From NCBI GenBank assembly GCA_013396635.1, contig WBMW01005290.1, positions 90,540 through 154,539 of the forward strand: a stretch of DNA of 64,000 bases. The letters run 5' to 3'. The DNA is from Penelope pileata (lineage: Eukaryota > Chordata > Aves > Galliformes > Cracidae). The notes beneath the pieces were generated by a model. It saw only the letters and a program-made list of their open reading frames with translations, was not told the DNA's origin and did no database searches. Shown here in pieces: positions 51,155 through 62,918 of the stretch. The translations under genes were made by a program, and so were the position numbers. Each line of letters starts with the position of its first letter. Position 1 is the first letter of the stretch.

Positions 51155-51232
51155 CTGATGTGGTTTATCAGGTCGTTGAAAGAAGTCACAGTAGATGTAT
51201 CCTAGCAAACCTTCATTTTCATGAACAACAGC
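51155..51232 (-). CDS. MIPEP: MIPEP coding exon (eighth from the 3' end)
   Basis: This is a 78-base, exactly 26-codon exon with phase 0 on both sides, encoding AVVHENEGLLGYIYCDFFQR and then PDKPHQ (residues 52-77). The YIYCDFFQR block with its following basic and proline residues is typical of M3 peptidases, where it forms a strand leading into the catalytic core. The acceptor is ct at 51233-51234 and the donor ac at 51153-51154. Because its length is a multiple of three, skipping it would keep the frame. Confidence 0.96.
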
Positions 51233-52184
51233 CTGATGAAAAAAAGTATAATTTCCTTTGTGAAAGCACTGACGAGATTTGTAAACTGAAGACGCAGTAT
51301 TCTAATCCAAAGATTTATAATGCATAAATAATAAATAAATCAAGAATAATTTGTGTAAAATTTTTTGGTAACATTAATTGAAAAAATATGCACGCAAGAT
51401 TTAGAGTTTGTCCTTCAACTCCAGCCATTTCTGTATCTCACTAGAAAATAATTAGTCAGAACTAAAAGTAACACCATCTGCTGCCCCTAAATGACTCCTG
51501 AGAAGTCAACAGTGATAGAAGTTGATTTACCATGAAAATAAAAATAGAGGAGAGAGTAATTATAAATTGACCCACAGAATATAAAAAGAAAGTCATGGGT
51601 GAAAGAACAGCAGTTCTCACTGAAATTAGTGCTGGAAGAGGAGTGAAGATCTGGCAGTCAATACATGGAGTAAGGACAGCAAAAGAATCTAGGGATGTGA
51701 TGAATAAATTATTGCCCAAGATCTTATTTCCACCCTCCACCAAAAAGAGACAGAAAAATAAAGAGGTATTTACCAATCTAAAATACCAATCTACAAGTAA
51801 AGACAACACAGAATAAGCATTAGAAAAAGTCAAATGACTGCTAGTATACACACACATAGCATCCTAGTTATCCACAGTCACCTACAAATTAAAATCAAAA
51901 AGCTAGAAGGGTGCATTCAGAGAGTACAAGAAAGGTACAGAAGTAGTCTCTGAACAGAGAAACTGATTCTGATTCATGCATCCTTTGCACCATTTTTTAA
52001 AGGCCATTAAATACCAACCATATAAAAGGCACCTAGAGCAAGCCCTACAAGTCTATTTTCAACTAAAATTAGAAAGCCAATGTTCACTTTTGTTAGACAC
52101 CCAAGTAACTTAAGAACTGATTCATGGCTCTTAAAGGCTCTTGACTTACTTCCCTTCGTCATTTCCAATGCTGGGAACACTTAC
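51233..52184 (-). other. MIPEP: MIPEP intron (952 bases)
   Basis: This is a phase 0 intron. Overlapping open frames on both strands at 51462-51857 have no recognisable content. I see no repeat. Confidence 0.9.
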
Positions 52185-52338
52185 CAGCTTTCGAACGTCT
52201 TCAGACCAAACCTCTCCTCTTTGTGTTTGTTCAGCATAAAGAGAGATTCCTAGGAGCTGACTGAACAACGAGTTCAAACCTTCCATGCAGGCCCCGAGAG
52301 AGAAGAATGGACAGTACAAGCCAGGATCAATGTTGTAC
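52185..52338 (-). CDS. MIPEP: MIPEP coding exon (ninth from the 3' end)
   Basis: This 154-base exon gives residues 1-51 of the visible fragment, from YNIDPGLYCPFF to SEDVRKL. Its first base (G at 52338) completes a codon begun in the previous exon, which is not in the window. The acceptor AG is the plus-strand ct at 52339-52340 and the donor GT is the ac at 52183-52184; the downstream intron is phase 0. The segment belongs to the mostly helical part of the M3 catalytic region just before the zinc motif (family knowledge). The LYCPFFSLGACMEGLN stretch is very close to mammalian MIPEP as I remember it. Confidence 0.96.
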
Positions 52339-55300
52339 CTAAGAACATAACAGAATCCCAAAACAGTCAGTGCCAGTCATTGAATTGAGCTGTAGTCTTC
52401 ACCTTCAAGTCATAGGACGTGACAATATAAATGAGATAAACCTCACACAGCCGTTACTGAATATGCCTGGCTTTATTTTTCAAAGCAAAACAAGGTCACA
52501 GACTAGGTAGGGCACAGTGCATCGCAGTAACTTTTTTCTTATAACTTTTTTATGAAATTAAGTAGATGCTGACTATGATTTTCAGAGATCGTAGAGAACA
52601 TAGCTCAGACTGAGCACAGCAAAGTCAAAGAAAGTCATGGGTGACCAGCATGGGGAGGCCACTGGCACTCAAGTGCCATTCCCGTGCCTGGACTGTGCCA
52701 AGCGACTGACCAGAAAATGGCGCTGGCTTTGGCTGTGGTGTAGGCCAAGTCCTCAGCTAGGGCTGAAAAGCAAGCAGTAAGAGCTGACTCTGCAGGCTTG
52801 TCTTTCACTGGGGCAATAGGAACACCAGGGTTACTCAGTCACCTCCCACACAGGGATCACACCTCAAGCTCCAGGGACTTTCTGAACCTTGCAGAAACTA
52901 TCTAACAGCTTTAAGCGATGTGCAGATTTTACTGAGTGGTTTGGAGTTCAAATATGGTCACACTTCCTGAGGCTAACATCAAACAACTCAGTATTTTCAA
53001 GACACTGTAGCACAAAAAACACATGTTGGGAGAAGACACTGTGTGCCTGCATGCACACATATAAACCAAGTAGGAAAGAAAAGCAATAACAGAAATAGCT
53101 TAGAGGCGTACACAGCTGATACTTGGGCACCAACTTCCTAAGATTCTGACCCTAAAATCAAACAATCTGCAAACGCATCGAGCAAAACTGCTCATAGCCA
53201 TGCAGCTCTTTGTAGATTACAGCAAAAGCAGAACAAGAATCTGCTTGTACTTATGCATGCACCCCGAATGACAAAATGTTCCTGCTCTCTCAATTCACAC
53301 AGGAAGTCCAGATGTTATGCTTTCCTGGGTCTCTGAGTAAAGACTGTTCCCCTACCTCTAGACAATCACAGTTCCTCCTATCTCCTTTCTTCTTTCATGC
53401 TCTAGTGCTCTTGCTTCTTAATGACATGGTAACTAGCCATTGCAATTTAAACATGCATCAGCTAGGCAACAATAGCTCAACACCAAACGTTAAAACCACA
53501 CGATTTTATGGCCTGTGATCAAAAGGCTTTGTTAGAGATGAGCTGTGAAAGAGTCAGTCCCTATCCACTTGTTTACCCATCCTTCCCTCCCACCACCCCA
53601 CACAAAAGAAAAGCCCTATAAACCAAGGCCACTTGGGATGCTGCCTTTGCCAATGTGCTCCTTATAACTGCAGCTCCAATTCAGTACGCAGCTTCACTAC
53701 CCGGCGATGCACAGCAGGGTGGGATTAGCTCTCTAAGCCACTGCACTTGTTCTTGAATATATCATTGTATTTTGTTTTATTCTTCCCCCATCCTTTATAT
53801 TACCTTTATCACATGCTCTAGCACCATGTTGCAACTACTATGGCAACATCCGTTGAAAACACAGGTATGTCCAGTTATAGGATTTTGCATATATTCACAT
53901 TACAAGTGCAAGGGGCTAAAGCTGCTGTATTTCAATGTATTTCTAATTATATCAGAACACAAAATAAAGTAGTTGTTGACTCTATTATACTGACATAACT
54001 TCAAGATGCAAAGAACAGTTACACTCATGCTCCGGATGCTGCAATATGCACACTTTCCTCCTAACTCAACAAAGAGGCTTTATACCAAAAGAACAAAACT
54101 AAGCAGGATGTAACCTGCTGCAGATTAAGTTAGGTAAAAAGACTAGACGTACAACTCTAGAAGAAAGCAGCATAGGTGAGTTAATTTTCCTGTAATAAGC
54201 CACAGAAATGAAAAGTACAGAAGACACCACTACATACACAGATCCCCCCAGAAGCACTACACAGCATATGTGTTGAATATTCTGGGACTTTGAAGTCAGG
54301 AATTCCTAAGAACTGCAGCTGCTTCAACAGCGGCACTTCTTTGAAAGTGGCAGTGGATAAATCTCAGATGTCTCCAGAATTTTCAAAGCATCTCCCACTG
54401 ATCACCTTCTGTTCAGATTGTTACTGCCAAAACTTAGAACCATCACTATGTGTTTTAGCCCTCTTCTGATTTTGCTCTGAAGACTTCCCTGCATACAGAC
54501 CAGGCGATCTGTTAAAATGTTTCTTTTTTAAAAAAGAAAAAGTAACACCTTTCAGCACCGAGTCATAACAAACTTCATAATAGTCTAAGACTGTTTTTGT
54601 CACTTTAAAATCTGGTACCATCACCCTTCATGCTACTATGAATATCGAGTTGAGTTTCCCATTTCTAATTCAAATAATTGCTTCTGTATCTAGGAACTGA
54701 CCATAAATGAGACGCCCACTATAAAAATACTCTCTCAAAAAAAGTTTACTGTAATGTAAAGTAGGACTTCTCCACATACACCCATCCAAGGTGGGAAACA
54801 TAACTGTCTTTCTTTCAAAAAATTACAATTTCTACTTCAAAATAACTTAAGGATCAATCAGTAGGCAATGAAACTCTTTTTGTATAATTTTAAAAGTTAA
54901 ATTAAAAAAAAAAAAAAAACAAAGTTGTATGCCATTTTAATTCTAATTTCAGCCTTCAGTTGTCACCTAACATTAGATCTCGGCAGAGCCAGCTGAGGTA
55001 AGCAGGATTTATTCACTGTGACTGTGCACCAATCCTGCTTATTCTGCACTGCAGAGTTATTCAGGTTTCACTGTACCCTGTTTTGGGTGCCAGAAAGGTT
55101 TATTCATCCAGGTGGAGCACAAGGCTCAGTGATTAAAATACAGCTCTATCTCAGAACCTTTTTGCAGAGCTCACTCCCATCAACCCTGCCAGAGCTATGC
55201 TGACTCTGTGCAAAGCCCATCTAGGAGCTTCACATCCTCCTGCTCTAGGCAACCAATATTAGCCAGGGTTTCCATGTCATTTCCTCCCTGTCAAATTGGA

Positions 55301-55584
55301 AAAGAAAGCTGACTGTATTAAAAACTTGGAGAAAGAAACCATATGATAAAATTCTCCATGCGAGCAATTCAGTAGATCAACATATAACTCCACCGGCATC
55401 CCACAGACATAGCAAACCATCAGATTTTTGCAGTTCCAGGATATTTAAACGTGTAACCGCTAACAGTGATTTCAGCTGCAGGAAAATAGAGCATGAAAAC
55501 ATTCAGAAAATCAAGAACAGTACCCTTGAAAAGACTTTATGAAATTAAGCCATACTTACAAAGAATTTTCTGAAGAGCAAAAAT

Positions 55585-55970
55585 CATTTCTGATGGAGCA
55601 GCTAATCCTAGAGATCATATCCAGGCACACGAAGGGGAAGAAAATCATCAGGAATAGTCAGCATGGATTCCCCAACAGGAAGTCATTCTTGGCCAACCTG
55701 ATACAATTCTACAATGAAAAGACTGGCCTGGGAGATGAGCGGAGAGCAGTCTACCCAGAATTCAGTACGGCCTTTGACACTGCCTCCCATAGAATCTCCG
55801 CAGAGAAGCTGTTGGTCTATGGGTAGGATGGGCAGACAAGTGAGGTGGGTAGAAAATTGTTTGAACGGCCAAGCCCAGAAGGTGGTGATGAGTGGTGCAA
55901 AGTAATGTTGGAGGCCAGGAATTAGTGGAGTACCCCAGGGGTCAATACTGGGTCCAATCCTGTTAAACAT
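55585..55970 (+). mobile_element. CR1 LINE, 5' part of a split copy
   Basis: This forward copy encodes parts of the CR1 reverse transcriptase. One frame has MEQLILEIISRH, SQHGFPNRKSFLANLIQFY and FSTAFDTASHRI, and it ends at ggggtcaatactgggtccaa tcctgtt. The element continues after the inserted LTR at 56500. Frameshifts make it inactive, and it is 5'-truncated at about 55585. Confidence 0.9.
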
Positions 55971-56499
55971 TCTTGTGGTTTAACCTGGTAGCAGCTCAGC
56001 ACCACATGGTCCCAGTGGGACAGGGGAGAGAATCAGGAAAAAAACAACAAAGTAGAACTTGTGAGTTGAGATAAAAACTATTTACTAAGGTAGAAGAGGA
56101 AAAGGAAAATAGTAATAGCAATGGTAATGATATAATGTATATTTACAAAATAAGTGATGTACAATGCAATGGCTGATTGCCACCCACTGACTGGTGCTCA
56201 GCCAGTACTTGAGCAGTGGCTGCCCCCCAGTTTTAAAAGTTTTTCACATGATGCCATATGGTATGGAATATCCCTTTGGCCAGTTTAGGTCAGCTGTTCT
56301 GGTTCTGTCCCCTCCCAGCTCCATGTAGCCCTCAGTCCCCCTCGCTGGCAGGACAATACAAGAAGTTGGCTCTGTGCAGCATTGCTCAGCAATACCTAAA
56401 CATCGGTGTGTTATCAGCATTGTTTTTTTCCCAAAGCCAAAATATAGCATCATATCAGACACTATGAAAATCAACTCTGTCCAAACTGAAACAAGAACA
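55971..56499 (-). mobile_element. Avian endogenous retrovirus solo LTR inside a CR1
   Basis: This is the inverted copy of the LTR at 4560-5081. The plus strand reads tgtggtttaacctggtagca near the start, then acttgtgagttgagataaaa (56057-56076), then a gatgccatatggtatggaat block and atatccctttggccagttta. It ends at gaaacaagaaca. It separates two halves of one CR1 cleanly. The flanks aacat (55966-55970) and aagat (56500-56504) look like a 5-base target duplication with one change. No internal retroviral genes remain. Confidence 0.88.
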
Positions 56500-57368
56500 A
56501 AGATCTTCATTAATGATGTGGATGATGGTGCAGAGTGCATCCTCTGCAAGGGTACAAGCAAGTCTGCATATGATACAAAACTGGGGGAAGTAGCTGATAC
56601 ACCAGAGGGTCACGACTGTCATTCAGAGAGACATAGACAGGCTAGAGAAATGGGCTGGCAGAATCCTCAAGAAATTCAATGAGGAGAATTGCAAAGCCCT
56701 GCACCTGGTGAAAAACAACCCCAGACACCAGACACAGTAGGACCCACCCAGCTGGAAAGCAACTCTGCAGAAAAGGGCCTGGGTGTCCTGGCTGACATCC
56801 AGTTGAACATGAGCCAGCAATGTGCCCTTGCTGCCAAGGAGGTCAACAGAGGTTATTCTTCTATTCAGCACATCCAAAGTACTGTGTCAAGTTCTGGGTC
56901 CCTCAGTACAAGAGAGCCATGGATATACTGGACAGACTGCAAACAAGTGTCAAGAAGACGATTAAGGGACTGGAGAATCCCACCTATGAGGGTAGCCGGG
57001 CTTGTTTAGCCTAGAGAAGAGATGGCTCAGAGGTGATCTTATCAATGTCTATGAATATCTGGAGGGAGGGTACAAAGAAGACAGAGACAGGCTCCTTCTA
57101 GTGGCATCCAGTGACAGGACAAGGCAATAAGCACAAAACAAAACACAGGAGACTCTGACTGAACATCAGCAAACACATTTTTCCTATACAAGTGATGGAG
57201 CACTGGCACAGGGTGCCCAGAGGCTGTGGAGTCTCCTCCTTGAAGGTCTCCAAAAGCCACCTGGATGTGGGCCTGGGTACTCTGCTCTGGGTGTCCCTGC
57301 TAGAGCAGGGGTTGGGCCAGGTGACCTTTAGAGGTCCCTTGTAGTCTCAGCCATCCTGTGATTCACTG
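56500..57368 (+). mobile_element. CR1 LINE, 3' part of the split copy
   Basis: It continues the reverse transcriptase ORF with ttcattaatgatgtggatga, the degenerate YDTKLGEVADTPEG segment and the KYCVKFWVPQYKRAMDILD segment. It then gives the 3' region (aggtctccaaaagccacctg, gttgggccaggtgaccttta) and ends near atcctgtgattcac. Several frames are broken. Confidence 0.9.
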
Positions 57369-58420
57369 AAGAGGTCATATGGAGCCTAGGACCAAGAACT
57401 GCAGAATGAGATAGATTTCAGCTTAATCTGAGGACAACGTTCCATGCTAACTGTACACTCAGATGAAATGCTGGATTAACGTGTGGGTGCTGGAGGATGA
57501 AGGGGAAGAACTCTGAAACTACTTTGATTCTTTCTTTTTCTGTAAAAGAAGCTCTTGCTAATACATAAAAACAGATACATACAAGCAAGAGAAAGCAGTG
57601 ATATTTCTTCATGCAAAGAAAAGCTGACATTAACACCTTATAGGAAGATGATAAATAAATGTCTATTTATTCTTCGTTTTCAGCACCCCCTGAACATACA
57701 GATTGTCCCCATGAACTTACTCCATGATGAGGAGGATGGGAAGAAGGCTTTCTGACAGCTATTTTGTAATATGCTGTCACTATCCAAAGAGGGGAAAGAA
57801 ATCAGTCTGTAACAGTTTTGTCTTCTGGAAAAAGCACAATACTTATCCACCCACACATGTAAATAGCTATAACAGACTACATTGGCTTGAGGCAGACTTC
57901 CCAGGGGAAACAGTCCCCTATCCAGCTAACGTTTGAAGATGTCATAATCTAACATTTCGAGTACAATGGGGCTCCAATTAAACAACCACTTGAACAATAA
58001 CTACACAAAGTAAATGTCAGTCATTTCTGGTAGAATACTGTCAGGATCTAACCTCTCCCACATCTAATGAAAGATGTACGTTACTGTCCTTCTTGCCAAC
58101 GGAAAACTGCAAAAAAGAAAAAAAAAATTTTGCAAAAACGTTTTTTATACAGAACGCCAAAAAAATGTTTCTGGTTCTTATCCCACTTATTTCCCCATTT
58201 CTGCCTTGTCTGCTACAATGCGCAAACAAAGATCAAAGATGAAGATTTTCCAAAATCTTCACTAGTGTCCTATGACACAAGTCTGATATTTAAATTATTT
58301 CTGGACAATCCTGACAGCAGTCAATAGCAACTATTAAACCTTAAGTTATCTTACAGTTGTAGTTTGGTTTTACTTTGCTATGGATTTATTTTTTTGCTTG
58401 TCACTGCAATGTCACAGAAG

Positions 58421-58685
58421 TTCACAGAATCACAGAATATCCCGAGTTGGAAGGGACCCACAGGGATCATTCAGTCCAACTCCTGGCTCCACATAGGACC
58501 ACCCAAAATCCAAACCCTGTGTCTGAGAGCACTGTCCAAATGCTCCTTGAACTTTGGCAGCTTGGGGCCATGACCACTGCCTTGGGAAGCCTGTTCCAGT
58601 GCTGGACCACCCTCTGGTTAAGAACCTCTTCCTAACTCCCAACCTGACCCTCCCCTGACACAGCTCCATGCCGTTCCCTCTGGCA
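58421..58685 (-). mobile_element. CR1 LINE, 3' part of a second split copy
   Basis: This reverse-oriented copy starts with ttcacagaatcacagaatat and carries ggaagggacccacaggg and cttggggccatgaccactgc. It stops at gccgttccctctggca. The element resumes at about 58991 after an inserted forward CR1. Confidence 0.9.
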
Positions 58686-58989
58686 TGATGGGAGAGTGTA
58701 AGCAGGAGGGGGACAGACATTTTAAATTGGTAGATAGTGACAGGACAAGGGGGAATGGCTTTAAATGGGAGATTTAGGCTAGATGTTAGGAAGAAATTCT
58801 CTACTCAGAGGGTAGTGAGGCACTGAAACAGTTGAAGCTGTGGATGCCCCATCCCTGGAGGCACTGAAGGCCAGGATGGATGGGGCCCCAGGCAGCCTGA
58901 TCTGGTGGGTGGCAGCCTTGCCCATGGCAGGGGGTTGGATGATGATCTTTAAGGTCCCTTCCAACCTAAGTCATTCTATGATTCTGTTG
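58686..58989 (+). mobile_element. CR1 LINE 3' fragment inserted in another CR1
   Basis: The forward blocks gatttaggctagatgttagg, aagaaattctctactcagag, ctgtggatgccccatccctg and gatctttaaggtcccttcca end in an attctatgattctgttg tail. It sits exactly where the surrounding reverse-oriented CR1 is interrupted. The six bases ctggca occur on both sides (58680-58685 and 58990-58995), a candidate target duplication. Confidence 0.88.
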
Positions 58990-59140
58990 CTGGCACCAGA
59001 GAGCAGAGCTCAGCGCTGCCCCTCCGCTCCCCTCGTGAGGAAGCTGTAGGCCACCATGAAGCCTCCCCTCAGCCTCCTCTGCTCTGGGCTGAACAAACCA
59101 AGGGACCTCAGCTGCTCCTCACACACCTTGCCCTCTAGAC
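58990..59140 (-). mobile_element. CR1 LINE, 5' part of the second split copy
   Basis: It picks up where the block at 58685 stopped: accagagagcagagctcagc, ctccgctcccctcgtgagga, and cttgccctctagac at the end. The same sequence is continuous in the copy at 24322-24836, which proves the interruption. Confidence 0.9.
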
Positions 59141-60005
59141 AAGTGATGTTCATTGATGACACTGAACTGGGAGGTGCTGCTGACTCTCTGGACAGACGAG
59201 ATGCCTCTCAGAGTGTAAATACACTGGAGTATTGGGCAATTATCAAAAGCATGAAGTTCAGCACAGGAAAATGCCGGGCGCTACACCGGTGGCAGAGCAA
59301 TGGTGGAAACAGGCACAGAGTGGAGCTGAGTGGCTGGAGAGCAGCTCAGCAGGAAGGGTCCTGGGGGGCTGGTGACAGCAGCTCAGCACGAGCCAGCAGT
59401 GTGCCCTGGCAGCCAGGGGGCAAACTGCATTTTGGCAGACATTAAGCACAGCAGGGCCAGCTGGTCAGAAGAAGTGATTGATTCTTCTGCTGTATTCAGC
59501 CCTGGTGCGGCCTCACCTTGAGCACTGTGTGCAGTTCTGGGCTCCACAGCATAGAAAGGATGTTAAGGTACCTGAATGCTTTCAGAGGAGGGCACCAAAG
59601 CTGGAGACAGGGCTGGGGCCATGTCCTGTGAGGAGAGGCTGAGGGCACTGGGGCTGCCCTGCCTGGAGGAGAGGAGGCCGAGAGGTGACCTCACTGCTCC
59701 CTGCAGCTCCTGAGGAGGGGAAGCAGAGGGAGGTGCCGGGCTCTGCTCCTGGGAACCGAGGGCTGGATGGGAACGGCACAAAGCTGCACCAGGGGAGGGT
59801 CAGACTGGGCATTAGGGAACATTTCTGTACTGCGAGGGTGGTCAGACACTGGGACAGGCTTCCTGGAGAGGTGGTAGATGCCCCATGCCTGTTGGTGTTC
59901 AAGGGACATTTGGACAATGTCCTCAGTAATACGCTTTAACTTCTGGATAGCTCTGAAATGGTCAGGCAGTTGGACCCAATGATCTTTGATATTTGTAGTT
60001 TCCCT
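59141..60005 (+). mobile_element. CR1 LINE fragment, about 860 bases
   Basis: This forward copy runs from gatgttcattgatgacactg to gttggacccaatgatctttg. It includes the gtgcggcctcaccttgagca and gagaggctgagggcactggg blocks and the 3' region. It is head-to-head with the reverse copy ending at 59140. All overlapping open frames (for example 59056-59445, 59582-59917 and 59685-59939) are parts or shadows of it. Confidence 0.9.
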
Positions 60006-62892
60006 CCAGCTGAACTTTTTTATTTTATTCGATTTTATTCTAGTCTAAGTAATAACACAAATTAAAATGAGTATGGGGTGCTGGAAAAAAAGCTATTGTT
60101 CTAGGAAGTGGATAGTATATCTTCAAAATCTTTCTTTAACAACAACAAGTAATCATTCTGGACATGAAAACACAGAATTAATTTACAACTTCTCAGTTTG
60201 GTCCTACCTTACACGTGAAACTTCTTGCTAAAACAAGTAAGACCAACTATCACTGAAGAAAGTCCAACCCCAAACTTGGCACAGATTCCAGGAAAACTTA
60301 CTTTTTTGGCTTACTTAAGAATTAGCCAAAACCTCAGCTCTCTGAAGTTGATGTCCTATAACCAAAAATTCAGTTCCTGGAATTATTATTAATAGATGAT
60401 CTTGCCTTTCAGTGGCAAGAGCAAGCACATGACCGACTCTCCTCTGAGCCCCCACCTCCCAGATTTAATGCTACTCACCGCAGAACAAAAGGTGTAGTGG
60501 TAAAGGACAACAAGGAAAAGGGAAGAAATTAATTTTAAAGGTTTGAATCCTTCCCAAAGAAAGATCACTCAATGAGCAGAACAGGAAACCCTACAATCTC
60601 TCCTAGATATGTAAAACTGAGGTCTGGCTGGAGGATGTGGGTGGAAAAGTACTTGGAAGAGTCTGCAGACAAACTACACACTCCCTACTCTTGCTCGATT
60701 CCAGGCACTCCAACGGTAGCAGCCATTATCAACTTCATCATTTCCAGATGACAGAGAAAAAGCATCTGTTTGCTAGCAAATTATCCCCTAACTTCAGTTA
60801 TTCCCAGCTTCATCACCTTAGTGAAACTGCAAGAACACGACATTTTTCAGGCACGGTATTTCAGTGTTCAAATCTGTGTTAATCTAGGACATCGTAGCAC
60901 AACTCCTGCCAGCAATGGTGATTGAGACTGTGACAGCAAGCCAAACTTCTTTTCCCTCAGTCCTTTGAATTAAATTTCTAATGTTCTTCAAGGGTTTGGG
61001 ATTGTATTTTCAAAACACTCTGTGTCCCTGGCCAGATTATCTAAAAGACCACATAAAACTCTAAGATGCAAACTTTCATCAATACACTTCTAAAATGCTA
61101 TATAACAAAGACAGAGCCTTTTTGAGGGCTGATCCAAGACTAAAATGAATTTCTCCTGAAGCTAAAGGGGAAACTCAAAGTTCACCATCTTCTATCCCAG
61201 GTGTATGGCATTTCTTTGATCGTTTTTTTCTTTTCAAATGTGAAATACAGTTGAAAATGCATGCAGAAACCTCCCAACAAAACCCAAGCAAAACAAAGCA
61301 TTCTGCTGCACATACTTCTATATGGATACAACAAAAGGACAAAAACTTTAATTAATGAATTAACTGATAGTGGCTGACCCTACATCAAAAGGAAAAGAAT
61401 TTCAAAAGTACTTCAGCTTAGCCTGCCCCAAAATTGCTCACCCTTCAGAGCAAAGCAATCTTCATAATCTTCATGTTAATAGCTACTGATGACCCTAATA
61501 TGTATATAATTATCTTTTTATAGTACATGTTATGGCAGCAGCCATTCTGAGAATCACTTTATGCAAGATTCTCAAGCCATTCTCAACTGTGGACTTGAAT
61601 AGTTGTCTAGCTCTGTTCCTTCTATTTAAAGCAGTATAAAAGTCAAACAAACCAGCAAAAAGCAGTTGCTTTAATATAAACACTTTCTGGTCACTCTTTG
61701 GCAAGTTGCCTGTGCATTTATTCAGCCAAGTTACAACTTTTATCTCCAACAGGAAATGCATTCAAGTGTTTTTGGGAAAAGAAATCAGAAAGGAAGTTAA
61801 TGCAGGCCAAACTGAACTATGCTAACAAGCATTGTGCTACCCATAAAGTTTCTGCTAAGGGTTACTGCTACTAGCAGGAAAGGTTAGTGCTCTGGAGACA
61901 GACAGCTAAAACCTATGTTGGAAACCAACGAACAATTGGAGCTCCATTTGGCGACAGAAGCTATAAAGAAGTGCCGGAAGAACATTTTCTTCCATGCTGT
62001 AATTCGCAGCTTGTTTGCTGCAGCATCTAAGCAGTCAGGCAGAATTCAATGAGGAGAGTGATGCACGTAGCATACTAACACCATCAGCAGAACATTTTGC
62101 CGATGTCTCCAAACCTGGCAAATACATGGAGACACAGTTAAAGTACTTCCTAAGGAACAGAAAGGGCTCAGGTTGGCTAAGCAAGTAAAAGCAAGAATCA
62201 AACATCCTGCCTGGATGTCCTGTCCCCTAAAACACGAGTTCTGGGAAACAAGCAAGGTGATTCAGAGCACTTAAAACAGACATTTAGGATGCTGTGTCCC
62301 CAGAAAAAGGCAGATACAATTCTGAGGCCACTCATGCTTAGCACTGTACTAACTTGAGCTACCTAGCAGACTCCTGAGCTATGTCTGAGCTCTTGCTCCT
62401 CTCTGCAACTTACACTTTTCTGGCTGAACCTGAATCCCATGATAAAAAGACGATGCCTTTCCTATGGGAAGAAGTCTTTGAAAATGTAGGCAAAGGAGTT
62501 GGGAGAATGGTAGTCTGATGCATCACAACAGAACCTTGCAGAGAAATACATACCCTAGTCAAAACATTTCTTCTTGGGTATCTGAGGTCGAAAACACAGT
62601 TATGGATTGATTTTTCATACCTGCTGTGCTACAATAAATTTTCTGAACCACTCCTGAACTTAAGCACTTGATTTTCTTAAGTCCTTATGTGAAACATAAA
62701 TGATCTGAATGCACTTTTGGAAGAGCAGGAAAAAGGAAATAACAAAATATCTCTAACTACAGAGATAGCCATCAGAAAACACAATTATTAATCCAAAAGA
62801 TCACTTCCTGAAATTAAGAAGACATTTTCACATCACTAGATTTTCAAAAAAGTTTGCTTCCAGTTTAGATGCAGGTAATACTGTATTCCTTT

Positions 62893-62918
62893 AAAAAAAA
62901 AAAAAAAAAAAAAAAAAA
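62893..62918. repeat. Poly-A tract
   Basis: An uninterrupted run of about 26 A on the plus strand, with no recognisable retroposon body upstream. On the MIPEP strand it reads as poly-T inside the intron. Confidence 0.9.

Larger units (their letters stand above)
10886..52338 (-). other. MIPEP: MIPEP gene, 3' half (mitochondrial intermediate peptidase)
   Basis: Nine minus-strand exons join in frame into 343 residues and a stop, about half of the roughly 710-residue vertebrate protein. Family knowledge: MIPEP is a zinc metallopeptidase of family M3 in the mitochondrial matrix. It removes an N-terminal octapeptide from some imported precursors after the general processing peptidase has cut them. 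Seen here, numbering the fragment from its first complete codon: HEMGH at 126-130 (zinc ligands His126 and His130, catalytic Glu127), the third ligand Glu155 in DFAEVPS, and the tyrosine-rich substrate loop SHLVGYGAKYYSYL at 254-267. All eight introns that are complete in the window are GT-AG, with consistent phases. The first exon seen starts inside a codon, so the gene continues beyond 64000. No frameshift or early stop is present, so this is a working gene and not a retrocopy. Confidence 0.97.

Noticed and set aside
54421..54624. 67-codon minus-strand ORF as a possible MIPEP exon
   Set aside because: No match to MIPEP, and no matching splice phase with the exon at 52338.
55539..57014. Reverse transcriptase-like ORFs as a possible active gene
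   Set aside because: They are pieces of a truncated, frameshifted CR1 interrupted by an LTR, so no active element is present.
61510..61761. 83-codon minus-strand ORF as a possible upstream MIPEP exon
   Set aside because: Its sequence does not match MIPEP and it lacks the conserved segment expected before YNIDPG.
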